Source: Euonymus europaeus (Eukaryota > Streptophyta > Magnoliopsida > Celastrales > Celastraceae). Taken from it: a DNA stretch of 64,000 bases. Below, piece after piece: positions 26,606 to 41,600 of this stretch. Made by a program: the position numbers and the translations under genes. The notes beneath the pieces were generated by a model, which ran no database searches, was not told the DNA's origin, and worked only from the letters and a program-made list of their open reading frames with translations. The stretch's first letter is position 1. Every line of letters starts with the position of its first letter. The stretch is from NCBI GenBank assembly GCA_963580455.1, contig OY756960.1, positions 8,060,001 through 8,124,000 on the forward strand. Direction: 5' to 3'.

Positions 26606-26627
26606 CGGTCCGGTTTTAAAAACCTTG
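26606..26627 (-). repeat. hAT right terminal inverted repeat
   Basis: The plus strand ends ...AAAAACCTTG. Its complement starts CAAGGTTTTTAAAACC and matches the left end in 20 of 22 positions. The 8-bp duplication CATGGAGG follows directly at 26628-26635. Confidence 0.93.
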
Positions 26628-29600
26628 CATGGAGGTGCTTTTAACGATTTTGCCTATTTGGGAATGAAAGTTGATATTTTGGCAATGAAACAGTCTACGA
26701 AGCATATACTAGTAAATTTGGATATAAAGCACCAATAAAAAAGTGTACACCTATCAACATTGATGATTCGGATTTGCTTAACTCTCTCTATGGTAGAGTT
26801 TTAACTGTTTTTTCCATTTAGGAAAGAAAGTTGGTCTTTCGGCAACAAAATAATCTACGAAGCTTATACTCGTAAAATTTGACAAAAAAAAAAAAAAATT
26901 AGTACACCAACCAACTTTGATGGTTCGAAATTGCTCAACTCACTCCATAGAGTAGCTTTTAATGATTTTGTCCAATTGAGAATAAAAGTTGGCCTTTTGC
27001 AAAGAAACAATCTACGGACCATATACTAGTAAAATTTTACATAAAATAACAATCAAAAGTGGAAACCAACCAAAATTGATTGTTCCTGATTGCTTAACTC
27101 TCTCCATAAAGAAGTTTTTAACGATTTTGTCCAATTGAGAACGAAAGTGGGTCTTTTGGCAACGAAAGAATCCATGGAGTCGATACTTGTAAAATTTGAC
27201 ATAGAATAACAATAAAAATAGTACACTGACCAACTTTGATAGTTCAAATTGCCGAGCTCCCTCCATAGAGAAGCTTTTAAGGGCTTCGTCCAATTGAGAA
27301 CGAAACTTGATCTTTTGACAACAAAACAATATACGAAGCCTATATTCATAAAATTTGACATCAAATAATAATAAAAATAGTACACCGACCAACTTTGATG
27401 GCTCTAAATTGCCTAACTCTGTCCATAGAGAAGCTTTTAAAGGTTTTGTCCAATTGAGAACGAAAGTTGGTCTTTTGGCAACGAAACAATCTACAAAGCA
27501 TATAATACTAAATTTGGACATAATGAAACAATAAAAAGTGTACACCTATAAACTTTGATGGTTCGAATTTGCTCAACTTTCTCAATGGAGAAATTTTTTT
27601 CAAATTTGTCCTTTTGCGAACAAAAGTTGCTCTTTTGGCAAGAAAATAATCTATAGAACCTATACTCATAAAATTTGATATAAAGTAACTATTAAAGTTG
27701 CACACTGACCAATTTTGATGGTTCAAAATTGCCCAACTCACTTCTTAGAGAAGCTTTTAACGATTTTTTCCAATTAAGCACGAAAGTTGGTATTTTCACA
27801 AAGAAACAATCTACGGAGGCTATACTCATAAAGTTTGACATAAAATAACAATAGTATAGTACACCGAGCAACTTTGATGGTTTACAATTGCCCAACTCAT
27901 TCCATATAGAAGCTTGTAACGATTTTCTCCAATTGAGAATGAAAGTTGGTCTTTTGGCAAATAAACCATCTACGGAGCCCAATCTAGTAAAATTTGACAT
28001 AAAATAATAATAAAAAGTTGTCACTGACCAAACTTGATTGTTCAGATTTGTCCATGTCTCTCCATAAAGAAGCTTTTAATGGTTTTGTCCAATTGAGAAC
28101 GAAAGTTAGTCTTTTGGCAACGAAACAATCTATGAAGCGTATGCTAGTAAATTTGGACAAAAAGAAATAATAAAAAGTGTACACCTACCAACCTTGATGG
28201 TTCGGATTTACTAAACTCTCTCCATGGAAGAGTTTTTAACGGTTTTGTCCATTTGGGAACGAAAGTTGGTCGTTTGGCAACGAAATTATCTACAGAGTCT
28301 ATACTCATAAAATTTGACATCAAATAACAATAAAAATAGTACAACAACAAACTTTGATGGTTTGAAATTGCCCAACTCTCTCCATAAAGAAGCTTTTGAA
28401 AGGTTTTGTCTATTTGGAAATGAAAGTTGGTCTTTGGACAATAAAACAATCTACGATGCCTATACTAGTAAAATTTAACATAAAATAACAATAAAAAGTT
28501 GACACCGACCAAACTTGATTGTACAGATTTGCCCAGATCTCTCCATAAAAAAAGTTTTTTGGTTTTTTCCATTTGCGAACGAAGGTTGGTATTTTGACAA
28601 TAAACAATCTACGAAGCGTATGCTATAAATTTGGACATAAAACAACAATAAAAGTATAAACCTATCAACTTTGATGATTCAGATTTGCTCAACTCTCTTC
28701 ATGAAACAACTTTTAACGAGTTTGCACATTTGGAATGGAAAGTTGGTCTTTTAGAAACCAAAATATCTATGGCGCCTATGCTCATAAGTATGATTGAAAA
28801 TAATAATAAAAAGTGCACACCGATAAAATTTTATAGTTCAAAATTGTTCAACTCTCTCCAATGAGTGACTTTTAATGGTTTTGTTCATTTAGGAACAAAA
28901 GATGGTCTTTTGGCAACGAAACAATCTATGGCTCCTATACTCCTAAAATTTGACATAAAAATACAATAATAAGTGCACACATATCAAATTTGGTAGTTCG
29001 AAACTGCTCAAATTTCTCCAAGAAAGAAATTTTTAACGGTTTTGTCCATTTGGGATTGAAAGTTGGTGTTTTGGCAATGAAACAATCTACGAAGCCTACA
29101 CTCTTGAGTCTTGACATAAAATAACTATAAAATTTGTACATCGTCCAAACTTGATGCTTCAGAATTGCTCAACTCTCTCTATCGAGGAGCTTTTAATGAT
29201 TTTGCCTATTTGGGAATGAAAGTTGGTCTTTTGGCAATGAAACAATATACCGAGCCTATACACGTAAAATTTGACATAAAATCACCATAAAAATTTGACA
29301 TAAAATCACCATAAAATAGAACACCTACTAACATCGATGTTTTAAAATTGAAAAACTCTCTCCATAGAGAAGTTTTAAATGATTTTGTGCAATTGAGAAC
29401 GAAAGTTAGTTTTTTGGCAATGAAACAATTTACACAGTGTATAATACTAAATTTGGACATAAATTAACAATAAAAAGTGTACACTATCAACTTTGATTTT
29501 TCAAATTTGCTCAACTCACTCCATGGAGGAGCTTTTAACGGTTTTGTCCATTTTGGAATGAAAGTTGAATTTTGGGCAACGAAACAATCTGCAGAACCTA

Positions 29601-32600
29601 TAATCATAAAATTTGACATAAAATAATATTAAAAATAGTACACAGGCCAATTTTGATGTTTCCAAATTGCCCAACTCATGCCATATAGAAGCTTTTAATG
29701 ATTTTTTCCAATTAAGAATGAAAGTTCGTCTTTTGGCAAGAAAATAGTAAATGGAGCCTATACTTGTAAAATTGGACATAAAAAAAAGTGTACAAAAACC
29801 AACCTTGACGGTTTGAAATTGCCCAACTCTCTTCATAGAGAAGCTTTTAGTGGTTTTGCCCAATTGAGAATGAAAATTGGTCTTTTGGCAATGAAACAAT
29901 CTACGAAGCGTATACTAGTAAATTTGGACTGAAAGCAACAATAAAAAGTGCACATCTATCAACTTGGATGGTTTCGAATTGCTCAACTCTCTACATGAGG
30001 AAGCTTTTAACGTTTTTGTCCATTAGGGAATGAAAGTTGTTATTTTGGCATACATATAATCTACAAAGCCTATACCAGTAAAATTTGACATAAAATAATA
30101 ATAAAAAGTGGACACCGACCAAACTAGATGGTTCAGAATTGCCCAACCCTATCCATAAAGAATCTTTTAATGGTTTTGTCCAATTTCGAACTGAAGTTGG
30201 TCTTTCAATAAAGAAACAATGTACAGAGCCTATACTAGTAAAATTTGACATAAAATAACATTAAAAAGTGGACAGTGAAAAAACTTGATGGTTTAGAATT
30301 ATCCAACTATCTTCATAAAGAAGCTTTTAACGGTTTTGTCCAATTAGGAACGAAAGTTGGTCTTTTGGAAATGAAACAACCTATGAAGCATATACTAGTA
30401 AATCTAGACGTAAAACAAAAATAGAAATTGTACACCTATCAACTTTGATGATTCGAATTTGCTCAACTCTTTTCATGAAAGAGCTTTTCACGAGTTTGCA
30501 CATTCGGTAACGAAAGTTTGTCTTTTCGCAGTGACACGATCTACGGTGCCTATAGTCATAAAATTTGACATAAAATAACAATAAAAAGGGTACACCAATC
30601 AAAGTTGATAGTTCATAATTGCTCAACCTTCTCCAAGGAAACACTTTTAACAGTTTTGTCCATTTGGGAACGAAAGATGACATTTTGGTAACGAAACAAT
30701 CTACGGCGCCTATACTTATAAAATTAAAAATAAAAATAAAATAAAATGTGCATACAGATCAAATTTGATTGTTCGAAATTGCTCAACTTTTTCCATGGAG
30801 GAACTTTTAACGATTTGGTCCATTTGGGAACGAAAGTTTATCTTTTGGCAATGAAACAATCTACGAAACCTATACTTTTGAAATCAGACATAAAATAACA
30901 ATACAAAATTGTACACTGACAAAACTTATGCTTCGGAATTGCTCAACTCTCTCCATGGAGGAGCTTTTAACGATTTCGCCCATTCGGGAACGAAATTTGG
31001 TCTTTTGACAATAAAACAATATACTGAGCCTATACTCATAAAATTTGACTTAAATATCAGTAAAAATAGTACGCAGACCAACATCGATGGTTTAAAATTG
31101 TCCAACTCTCTTCATAGAGAAGCTTTAAACAGTTTTGTGCAATTGAGAATGAAAATTATTCTTTTGGCAACGAAACAATCTACGAAGCGTATATAGTAAA
31201 TTTGGATAGAAAGCAACAATAAAAAGTGTACACCTATCAACTTTGATCGATCTCATTTGCTCAACTCTCTCCATGAAGGAGCTCTTAATAGTTTTGTCCA
31301 TTTGGGAATAAAACTTGGTCTTTAGGCAACGAAACAATCTACAGAGCCTATACTCATAACATTTGACATAAAATAATAGTAAAAATAGCACATCGACTAA
31401 TTTTGATGGTTCAAAATTGTCCAACTCTCTCCATAAAGAAGCTTTTAATGCTTTTGTCAAATTAAGAATGAAAGTTGGTCCTTTTGCAACAAAACAATAT
31501 ACAAAGCATATACTAGTAAATTTGAAAATAAAGCAACAATAAAAAGTGCACATCTATCAACCTTGATGGTTTAGAATTACTCAAGTATCTCCATGGAAGA
31601 GCTTTTAATGGTTTTGTCTATTTGGGAACTAAAGTTGGTCTTTTAGCAAAGAAATAATATACAGAGCCTATACCTGTAAAATTTGACATAAAATAACAAT
31701 CAAAAGTGGACACTGATCAAACTTGATGGTTCAGAATTAAGCAACTCTCTCCATAGAGTGGTTTTTAACGGTTTTATCCTATTGATAACGAAAGTTGGTC
31801 TTTTGAAAATGAAACAATCTATGAAGTGTATACTAGTAAATTTGGACAAAAAGCACCAATAAAATGTATACACCTATCAACCTTGATGGTTCGGAATTGT
31901 TGAACTCTCTCCATGAAGGAGCTTTTAACGATTTTGTCTAATTGAGAACGAAAGTTGATCTTTTGGCAAAGAAACAATCTACGGAGCCTATACTAGTAAA
32001 ATTTGACATAAAATAATAATAATAAGTGAAAAGCGACAAAACTTGATTTTTTCGAATGGCCCATCTCTCTCCATAAAGAAGCTTTTAACTGTTTTATCCA
32101 ATTGAGAATGAAAGTTGGTTTTCTGGAAATGAAACAATCTATGGAGCCTTTACTCGTAAAATTTGACATCAAATAATAATAAAAATAGTATACTGAACAA
32201 CTTTGATGGTTCTAAATTGCCCAACTCTCTCCATAGAGAAGCTTTTAACAGTTTTGTCAAATTGAGAACGAAAGTTGACATTTTGCCAATGAAACAATCT
32301 ACGAATTGTATACTATTAAATTTGGACATAAAACAACAATAAAAAGTGTTCATTTATGAACTTTGATGGTTCGGATTTGCTCGACTCTTTCCACGGAGGA
32401 GTTTTTAACAGTTTTGTCCATTTGGGAACGAAAGTTACGCTTTTGCAATAAAACAATCTACGGAGCCTATACTCGTAAAATTTGATATAAAGTAACAATA
32501 AAAATTATACACCGATCAACTTTGCTGGTTCAAAATCGCCTAACTCACTCCATAAAGAAGTTTTTAACGATTTTGTCCATTTGATAACAAAGGTTTGTAT

Positions 32601-35600
32601 TTTAGAAAAGAAACAATCTACGGAGCCTATATACTAGTAAAATTTAACATAAAATAACAATAAAAAGTTGACACCGACCAAACTTGATTGTTGAGATTTA
32701 CCCAACTCTCTCCAGAAAGAAGCTTTGAACGGTTTTGTCCAATTGAGAACTAAAGTTGATCTTTTAGCAACGAAACAATCTATGAAGCATATAGTAGTAA
32801 ATTTGGACAAAAAGAAACAATAAAATGTGTATACTTATCAACATTGATTGATTGGATTTGCCCAACTCTCTTCATGGAGAAATTTTTAACGGTTTTGTCC
32901 ACTTGGAAATGAAAGTTGATCTTTTGACAACAAAATTATCTGTGGAGCCTATAATCATAAAATTTGACATCAAATAACAATAAAAATAGTACATCAACCG
33001 ACTTTGATGGTTCAAAATTGGCCAACCCACGCAATAGAGAAGCTTTTAACGATTTTCTCCAATTGAGAACCAAAATTGGTCTTTGGGCAAAGAAACAATC
33101 TACGGATCCTATACTAGTAAAATTTGACAAAAAATAGCAATAAAAAGTGGACACCAACCAAAATTTATTGTTCAGAATTGCCCAAATCTCTCCATAAAGA
33201 TGCTTTTTTCGGTTTTGCCCAATTGAGAACGAAGGTTGGTCTTTTGCCAACGAAAAAATCTACAAAGCGTATACTAGTACACTTCGAAATAATACAACAA
33301 TAAAAGTGTAGACCTATGAACTTTGCTGGTTCGGATTTGCTCAACTCTCCTCATGAAAGAGCATTTAACGAGTTTGGACATTTGGGAACTAAAGCTAGTC
33401 TTTTGGCAACGAGACAATCTACTACGGCTATACTTATAAAATTTGACATAAAATAAAAATAAAAAGTAAATACAAATCAAATTTGATAGTTCGAAATTGC
33501 TCAACTTTCTCCAAGAAATAAATTTTAACAGTTTTGTCCATTTCAGAATGAAAGTTGGTCTTTTGGCCATGAAACAATCTACGGAGCCTATACTCTTGAA
33601 ACTTGACATAAAATAACAATAAAAAGTGTACATCAATCAAATTTGATGCTTCGAAATTGCTCAACTCTCTCTATGGAGGAGCTTTTGAGGATTTTATTCA
33701 TTTGGGAAGGAACGTTGGTCTTTTTGCAATGAAATAATATACCAAGCCTATACTCGTAAAATTTGATATAAAATAACAATAAAAATAGTACACCCACTAA
33801 TATTGATGGTTTGAATTGCCTACTCTCTCCATAGAGAAGCTTTAAACGATTTTGTGTAATTGAGAGCGGAAGTTGGTCCTTTGGCAATGAAACAATCTTC
33901 AAAGCGTATACTAGTAAATTTAAACATAAACAATAACAAAAACTGTACACCTATCAACTTTGATGGTTTGGATTTGCTCAACTCTCTCCATGGAGGAGTT
34001 TTTAATGGTTTTGTCCATTTTGGAACGAAAATTTATATTTTGCCAACAAAACAATCTACTGAGCCTATTCTTGTAAAATTTAACATAAAATAACAATAAA
34101 AACTGGACACCGACCAAACTTGATTCTTCATAATTGCCCAACTATCTCCATAAAGAAGCTTCTAATGGTTTCGTCCAATTGAGAACGAAGGTTGGTCTTT
34201 TGGCAACAAAAGAATCTATGAAGCGTATATTAGTAAATGTGGGCATAAAGCAATAATAAAAAGTGTACACCCATCAACTTTCCATAGATGAGGTTTGAAC
34301 GGTTTTGTCCATTTGGAAATGAAAGTTGCTCTTTTGGCAATGAAATAATTTACGGAGCCTATACTCGTAAAATTTGACATAAAATAACAGTAAAAATAGT
34401 ACACCAACTTGATGGATCAAAAATTCTCAACTCACTCCATAGAGAAGCTGTTAACGATTTTGTACAATTGAGAACAAAAGTTGGTCTTTTAGCAAAGAAA
34501 CAATCAATAGAGCATATACTAGTAAAATTTGACAAAAAATAGCAATAAAAAGTGGACACCGACCAAACTTGATTGTTCAGAATTGCCCAACTCTCTCCAT
34601 AAAGAAGCTTCAAATGGTTTTGCCTAATTAAGAACAAAAGTTGGTACTTTGACAACGTAACAAAATATGAAGCGTATACTAGTAAATTTGGACATAAAGC
34701 AACAACAAAAAGTGTACACCTATTAATTTTGATTGTTCGAATTTGCTCAACTCTGTTCATGAAAGAGCTTTTAACGAGTTTGCACATTTGTGAAGGAAAC
34801 TTGGTCTTTTAGCAACAAGAAAATATACGGCACTTATAATCATAAAATTTGACATAAAATAACAATAAAAAGTGGACACCGATAAAATTTGATAGTTTGA
34901 AATTGCTCAAATCTCTCCAATGTGGAACATTTTACAGTTTTGTTTATTTCAAAACTAAAGATGGTCTATTGGTAATGAAACAATTTATAGCGTCTATACT
35001 CGTAAATTGACATAAAAATAAAATAAAAAGTGCACACAGATCAAAATTATTAGTTCAAAATTCCTCAACTTTCTCCAAGAAAGAAATTTTAACGGTTTTG
35101 TCAATTTAGGAATGAAAGTTGGTCTTTTGGCGATGAAACAATCCACGAAGCCTATACTCTTCAAACTTGACATAAAATAACAATAAAAAGTGTATACCGA
35201 TCAAACTTGATGCTTTGGAATTGCTCAACTTTCTCCATGGAGGAGCTTTTAACGATTTTTTCCATTTGAGAACGAAAGTTGGTCTTTTGGCAATGAAACA
35301 ATATATTGAGCCTATACTCGTAAAATTTGACATCAAATAACAATAAAAATAGTATACTGACCAACTTTGATTGTTCAAAATTGCCCAACTCTCTCCATAG
35401 AGAAGCTTTTAATGATTTTGTCCAATTGAGAACGAAAGTTGCTCTTTTGGTAAGAAAACAATCTACGGATCCTATACTAGTAAAATTTGACATAAAATAA
35501 CAAAAAAAGTGTACACCGACCAATCTTGATAATTCAGAATCGCCCAACTCTCTCCATGGAGAAGCTTTTAATGGTTTTGTCCAATTGAGAATGAAAGTTG

Positions 35601-38600
35601 GTCTTTTGGCTACGAAACAATCTACAAAGCGTATACTAATCAATTTGGACATAAATCAACAATAAAAAGTCTACATCTATCAACTTTGATGGTTCGGAAT
35701 TAGTCAACTCTCTCCATGGAGGAGCTTTTAACGATTTTGCCCATTTGGGAACGAAAGTTGGTCTTTTGGCAACGAAAAAATCTATGGAGCCTATACTCGT
35801 AAAATTTAACATAAAATAACAATAAAACGTGGTCACCGACCAGACATGATTATTCAAAATTGCCCAACTCTCTTCATAAAGAAGCTTCTAATAGTAATGT
35901 CCAATTGAGAATGAAAAATGGTCTTTTGGCAACGAAAAAATCTACGGAGCCTATACTCATAAAATTTGACATAAAATGACAATAAAAAGAGGACACCGAC
36001 CAAACTTGATTGTTCATAATGGCCCAACTCTCTCCATAAAGAAGCTTCTAACGGTTTTGTACAATTGAGAACGAAAGTTGGTATTTTGACAATGAAACAA
36101 TTTATGAATCATGTACTAATAAATTTAGACATAAATCAATAATAAATAGTGTACAGCTATTAACTTTAATGGTTCATATTTGCTCAAACCTTTTCATAAT
36201 AGCTCTTTTAATGAGTTTGCACATTTGGGAACAAAAGTTGGTCTTTTGCCAACAAGACAATCTAAGGCGCATACGCTCATAAAATTGGACATAAAATAAC
36301 AATAAAAACTACATATCGACAAAATTTGATAGTTCGAAATTGCTTAACTCTCTCCAAGGAGAAACTTTTAACGGTTTTGTTCATTTCGAAACGAAAGATG
36401 ATATTTTGACAACGAAACAATCCACGATGCCTATAATCATAATATTTCACATAAAAATACAATAAAAAGTGCACGCAGATCAAATTTAATAGTTCCAAAT
36501 CGTTCAATTTTCTCCAAGAGAGAAGTTTTAACGGTTTTGTCCATTTGGGAACAAAAGTTGGTCTTTTCTCGATGAAACAATCTACGGAGCCTATACTCCT
36601 AAAACTTGAAATAAAATAACAATAAAAAGTGTACATAGACCAAACTTGATGCCTCGGAATTGATCAACTCTCTCCATGAAGGAGCTTTTAACGATTTTAT
36701 CCATTTTGGAATGAAAGTTGGCCTTTTAGCAATGAAACAATATACCGAGCCTATAGTCGAAAATTTGACATAAAATAACAATAAAAATAGTACACCGACC
36801 AACATTGATGGTTTAAAATTGCACAACTCTCTCCATAGAGAAGCTTTTAATGGTTTTGTGCAATTAAGAACGAAAGTTGGTATTTTGGCAATGAAACAAT
36901 CTACGAAGTGTATAATAGTAAATTTGGACATAAAACAACTATAAAAAGTGTACACCTATCAACTTTGATAGTTCGGATTTTCTCAACTCTCTCCATGAGG
37001 AGCTTTTAACGGTTTTATTCATTTGGGAATGAAATTTGATCTTTGGGCAACGAAACAATCTATGGAACCTATACTCATAAAATTTGACATAAAATAACAA
37101 TAAAATTAGTTCACCGACCAACTTTGATAATTCAAAATTTCTTAACTCTCTCCATTGAGAAGCTTTTAATGATTTTGTCCAATTCAGAACGAAAGTTGGT
37201 CTTTAAGCAAGAAAAATATATAAGGAACTTATACTAGTAAAATTTTACATCAAATAACAAAAATAGTGTTTATCGACCTACCTTGATGGTTTCGAATTGG
37301 CCAATTCTCTCCAAAGAAGAGCTTTTAATGATTTTGTCCAATTGAGAACGAAACTTGGTCTTTTGGCAACGAAACAACCTAAAAAGCGTATACTAGTAAA
37401 TTTGGACATAAAGCAACAATAAAAAGATCACATCTACCAACTTTGATAGTTCGGAATTGCTCAACCCTCTCTATGGAGGTTCCTTTAAACGTTTTGTCTA
37501 ATTTGGGAACGAAAGTTTATCTGCTGGCAATGAAACAATATAAGGAGCTTACTCTTGTCAAATTAGAATAAAAATCACACTAAAAAGTGTGCACCTATCA
37601 ACTTTGACGGTTCGAAATTGATCAACTCTCTCCATATAGAAGATTTAAACGGTTTCGTGCAATTGAGAATGTAAGTTTGTCTTTTGGCAATGAAACAATC
37701 GACAAAGCATATAATAGTAAATTTAGACATAAAGCAACAATAAAAAGTGTACACCTATCAACTTTGATGGTTCGGATTTACTCAACTCTCTCCATAGAGG
37801 AGCTTTTAACGGTTTTGTCCATTTGGAAATAAAAGTTGATATTTGTCTACGAAACAATCTACAGAACCTATACTCATAAAATAACAATAAAAAATATACC
37901 GACCAACTTTGATGGTTCAAAATTGTCCAAGTCTCTCCATAGAGAAGCTTTTAACGATTTTGTCCAATTGAGAATGAAAGTTTGTATTTTGGCAACAAAA
38001 CAGTCTACAAAAGCCTATATTAGTAAAATTTGACATACAATAACAAAAAAGTGTACATCGGCCAACCTTAATGGTTTGGAATTGCCCAACTCTCTCCATA
38101 GAAGAGTTTTTACTTGTTTTGTCCAATTGAGAATGAAAGTTGATCTTATGACAACGAAACAATCTACGAAGCATATACTAGTAAATTTGGACTTAAAGTA
38201 ACAATAAAAAGTGAACATCTATCAACTTTGATGGTTCGGAATTGCTCAACCCTCTCCATGGAGGTTCCTTTAAAGGTTTTATCTAATTTGGAAACGAAAG
38301 TTCGTCTTCTAGGAATGAAACAATCTAAGGAGCCTATTCCCGTCAAATTCAAATTAAAATGACAATAAAAAGTGTCAACCCATAAACTTTCAGGATTCAG
38401 AATTGACCTCTTCATATAGGAGCTTTTAACGATTTTTTCCATTTGGGAACGAAAGTTGGTCTTTTGCCAATGAAACAGTCTATGGAGCTCATACTCGTTA
38501 AATTTGACATAAAATAATACGAAAAATGTAAACTGATCAACTTTTATAATTCGGAATTGCTCAACTCTCTCCATGGAGGATCCTTTAAAGGGTTTTTTTC

Positions 38601-41600
38601 TGATTTAGAATGAATGTTTTTATTGACTCTATAGATTTTTTTTTGCCAAAAGACGAACTTTCATTCTTAATTGGACAAAACCGTTAAAAACACCTCAGTG
38701 GAGAGACTTGAGTAATCAGGTTTTTTCTAATTTGGAATGAATATTTTTCTTTTGGCAATGAAATAATCTAAGAAGCCTATTGTCATTATTATACATAAAA
38801 TAAAAATAAAAAGTGTACACCCTCAACTTTGATGGTTCGGAATTGCTCAACTATTTCCATGGAGGTGCTTTTAACGCATTTGACCATTTGAGAACAAAAT
38901 TTTGTCTTTTGGCAAATAAATAATTTATGCAGCCTATCCTCATAAAATTCGAAATAAAATAACAATAAAAGTGTACACTGATTGACTTCGAGGTTTCCTA
39001 ATTATTCAACTCTCTCCATTGAGGAGTTTTTAACGGTTTTGTCCAATTGAGACTAAAAATTGGTTTTTTGGCAAAAAAGTGCACATCTATCAACTTTGAT
39101 GGTTCGAAATTGCTCAACCCTCTTCATGCAGGTTCCTTTAAAGGTTTTTGGGAATGAAAGTTTGTCTCAGGCAATGAAACAATCTAAGCCTATTGTCGTC
39201 AAATTAGAATTAGAATGAATATAAAAAGTGGGTACCCATTAACTTTCACGATTCGGAATTGATAAACTCTCTCCATAGAGAAGCTTTTAATGGTTTTGTC
39301 CATTTGGGAACTAAAGTTGGTCTTTTGCCAACGACACAATCTACGGAGCCTACGCTCATTAAATTTGACATAAAATATCAACGAAAACTGTACACCGATC
39401 AACTTTTATAATTCAGAATTGCTCAACTCTCTCTAAGGAGGATCTTTTAAAGGTTTTGTGTAATTTGAAATTAGATTTTTTATTTTGGCAATGAAGCAAT
39501 CTAAGAAGCCTATTTTCATTAAATTATACATAAAATAAAAATAAAAAGTATACATGCTCAACTTTGATAGTTCATAATTGTTCAACTTCTTCCATGGAAG
39601 AGCTATTAACGGATTTGATGACTTGAGGACAAAAGTTTGTCTTTTGGCAACTAAACAATTTATGGAGCCTATACTACTAAAATTCAAAATAAAATAACAA
39701 TAAAAGTGTACACTGATTGATTTCGAGGTTCTTAATTACTCAACTCTCTCCATGGAGGAGTTTTTAACAGTTTTGTCCAATTGCGAACGAAAGTTATTCT
39801 TTTGGCAAAGAAATAATCTATAGAGCCAACAATCATAAAATTAGACAAAAAATAACAACAAAAAGTGTGCAGCGATCAACTTTGAATATTTGCAATTGCT
39901 CAACTCTTCCATGATGGAGCCCTTAACGATTTTGTCCATTTGGTAATGAAAGTTCGTGTTTTGGCAACAAAACAATCTATAGAGTCCATACTAGTCAAAT
40001 TTGACATAAAAAAGGAACAAAAAGTGTACACTGATTGACATCTACATTTCTTAATTGCTTTACTCTCTTCGTGGAGGAGTTTTAAAAGGTTTTGCCCATT
40101 CGAGATTAAAAGTTTTTTTTTTGGCAACGAAACAATCTATGGAGCCTATACTCATCAAATTTGACATAAAATATCAATGAAAAGTGTATAGCAATCAATT
40201 TTGATGTTTCAGAATTTATCAACTCTATCCATGGAGGAGCTTTTAACGGTTTTTTCCATTTGGGAATGAAAGTTTATCTTTGTGCAACGAAACAATCTAT
40301 GGATCCTATATTCATAAAATTTGACATAAAATAACAGTAAAAATATTGCACCGACCAAATTTGATAGTTCAAAATTGTCCAACTCTCCCCATAGAGAAGC
40401 TTTTAACGATTTTGTCCAATTGAGAACGAAAGTTGGTCTCTTGGCAAGAAAACAAACTAAGGAGCCTATACTAGTAAAATTTGACATAAAATAACAAAAA
40501 AAATGTACACCGACCAACCTTGATGGATTGGAATTGTCCAACTCTCTCCATAGAGGAGCATTTAATGGTTTTATCCAATTGAGAATGAAAGTTAGTCTTT
40601 TGGAAATGAAACAATCTACGAAGCATATACTTGTAAATTTGGAAGTGAAACAATAATAAAAAGTGCACATCTATCAACTTTGATGGTTTGGAATTGCTCA
40701 ACTCTCCCTATGGAGGAGCTTTTAACAGTTTTTCTATTTTGGAACGAAAGTTGATCTTTTTGCAATGAAATAATCTATGGAGCCTATACTGATAAAATAT
40801 GACATAAAATAACAATAAAAAGTGGACACCGACTAAACTTGATGGTTCCTAGTTGCCCAACTCTCTCTATAGAAGAGCTTTTAACAGTTTTGTCCAATTC
40901 AGAATGAAATTTAGTCTTTAGGAAACGAAACAATCTATGAAGCGTATGCTAGTAGATTTGGACATAAAACAAAAATAAAAAGTTTACACCTATCAACTTT
41001 GATGGTTCGGATTTTCTTAACTCTCTCCATGGAGGAGTTTTCAACTCATTTGTCCATTTGGGGATGAAAGTTAGTATTTTGGCAACGAAACAATCTACTG
41101 AGCCTATACTCATAAAATTTGACATAAAATAGCAATAAAAAGTGGACAATGACGAAACTTGATTGTTCAGAATTTCCTAACTCTCTCCATAAAGAAGCTT
41201 CTAACTTTTTGTCCAATTGAGAACGAAAGTTGGTCTTTTGGCAACGAAACAATCTACGAAGCGTGTACTAGTAAATTTGGACATAAGCAACAATAAAAAG
41301 TTCACACCTCTCAATTGTCTCCATGAAGGAGCTTTTAACGGTTTTGTCCATTTGGGAACGAAAATAACAATAAAAAGTGGACACCGACCAAACTTGATGG
41401 TTCAGAAAACAATCTATGAAGTGTATACTAGTAAATTTGGACATAAAACAACAATAAAAAGTGTACACCTATCAACTTTGATGCTTTGTAATTGCTCAAC
41501 TCTCTCCATGGATGAGCTTTTAATAGTTTTATCCATTTTGGAAAGAAAGTTCGTCTTTTGGCAACGAAACAATCTATGGAGCCTATACTCATAAAATTTG

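Larger units (their letters stand above)
22548..26627 (-). mobile_element. hAT-superfamily DNA transposon, 4.08 kb, complete ends but coding region disabled
   Basis: The element has terminal inverted repeats starting CAAGGTTTT at both ends, 22 bp with two mismatches (22548-22569 and 26606-26627). It is flanked by perfect 8-bp duplications CATGGAGG at 22540-22547 and 26628-26635, the size typical of hAT. The duplicated target is the palindromic heart of the satellite monomer. It encodes one transposase gene on the minus strand (23145-25703). Between the left repeat and the gene (about 22620-23140) is AT-rich noncoding sequence. At the other end, 25704-26605 holds the 5' leader and promoter side: a GC-rich part at about 26020-26330, then subterminal 'accggccggttc' and 'ggaccggtc' repeats. 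Confidence 0.95.

Noticed and set aside
27012..27545. Long minus-strand ORF of 177 codons and dozens of similar ones with recurring words such as FYVKFYEYRL, FRCQKTNF and CFVAKRPTFVLNW
   Set aside because: They are readings through the satellite. The monomer consensus has two nearly stop-free frames on the minus strand, and because 160 is not a multiple of three the frame rotates between monomers. No start context, no conserved length, and frames break at random.
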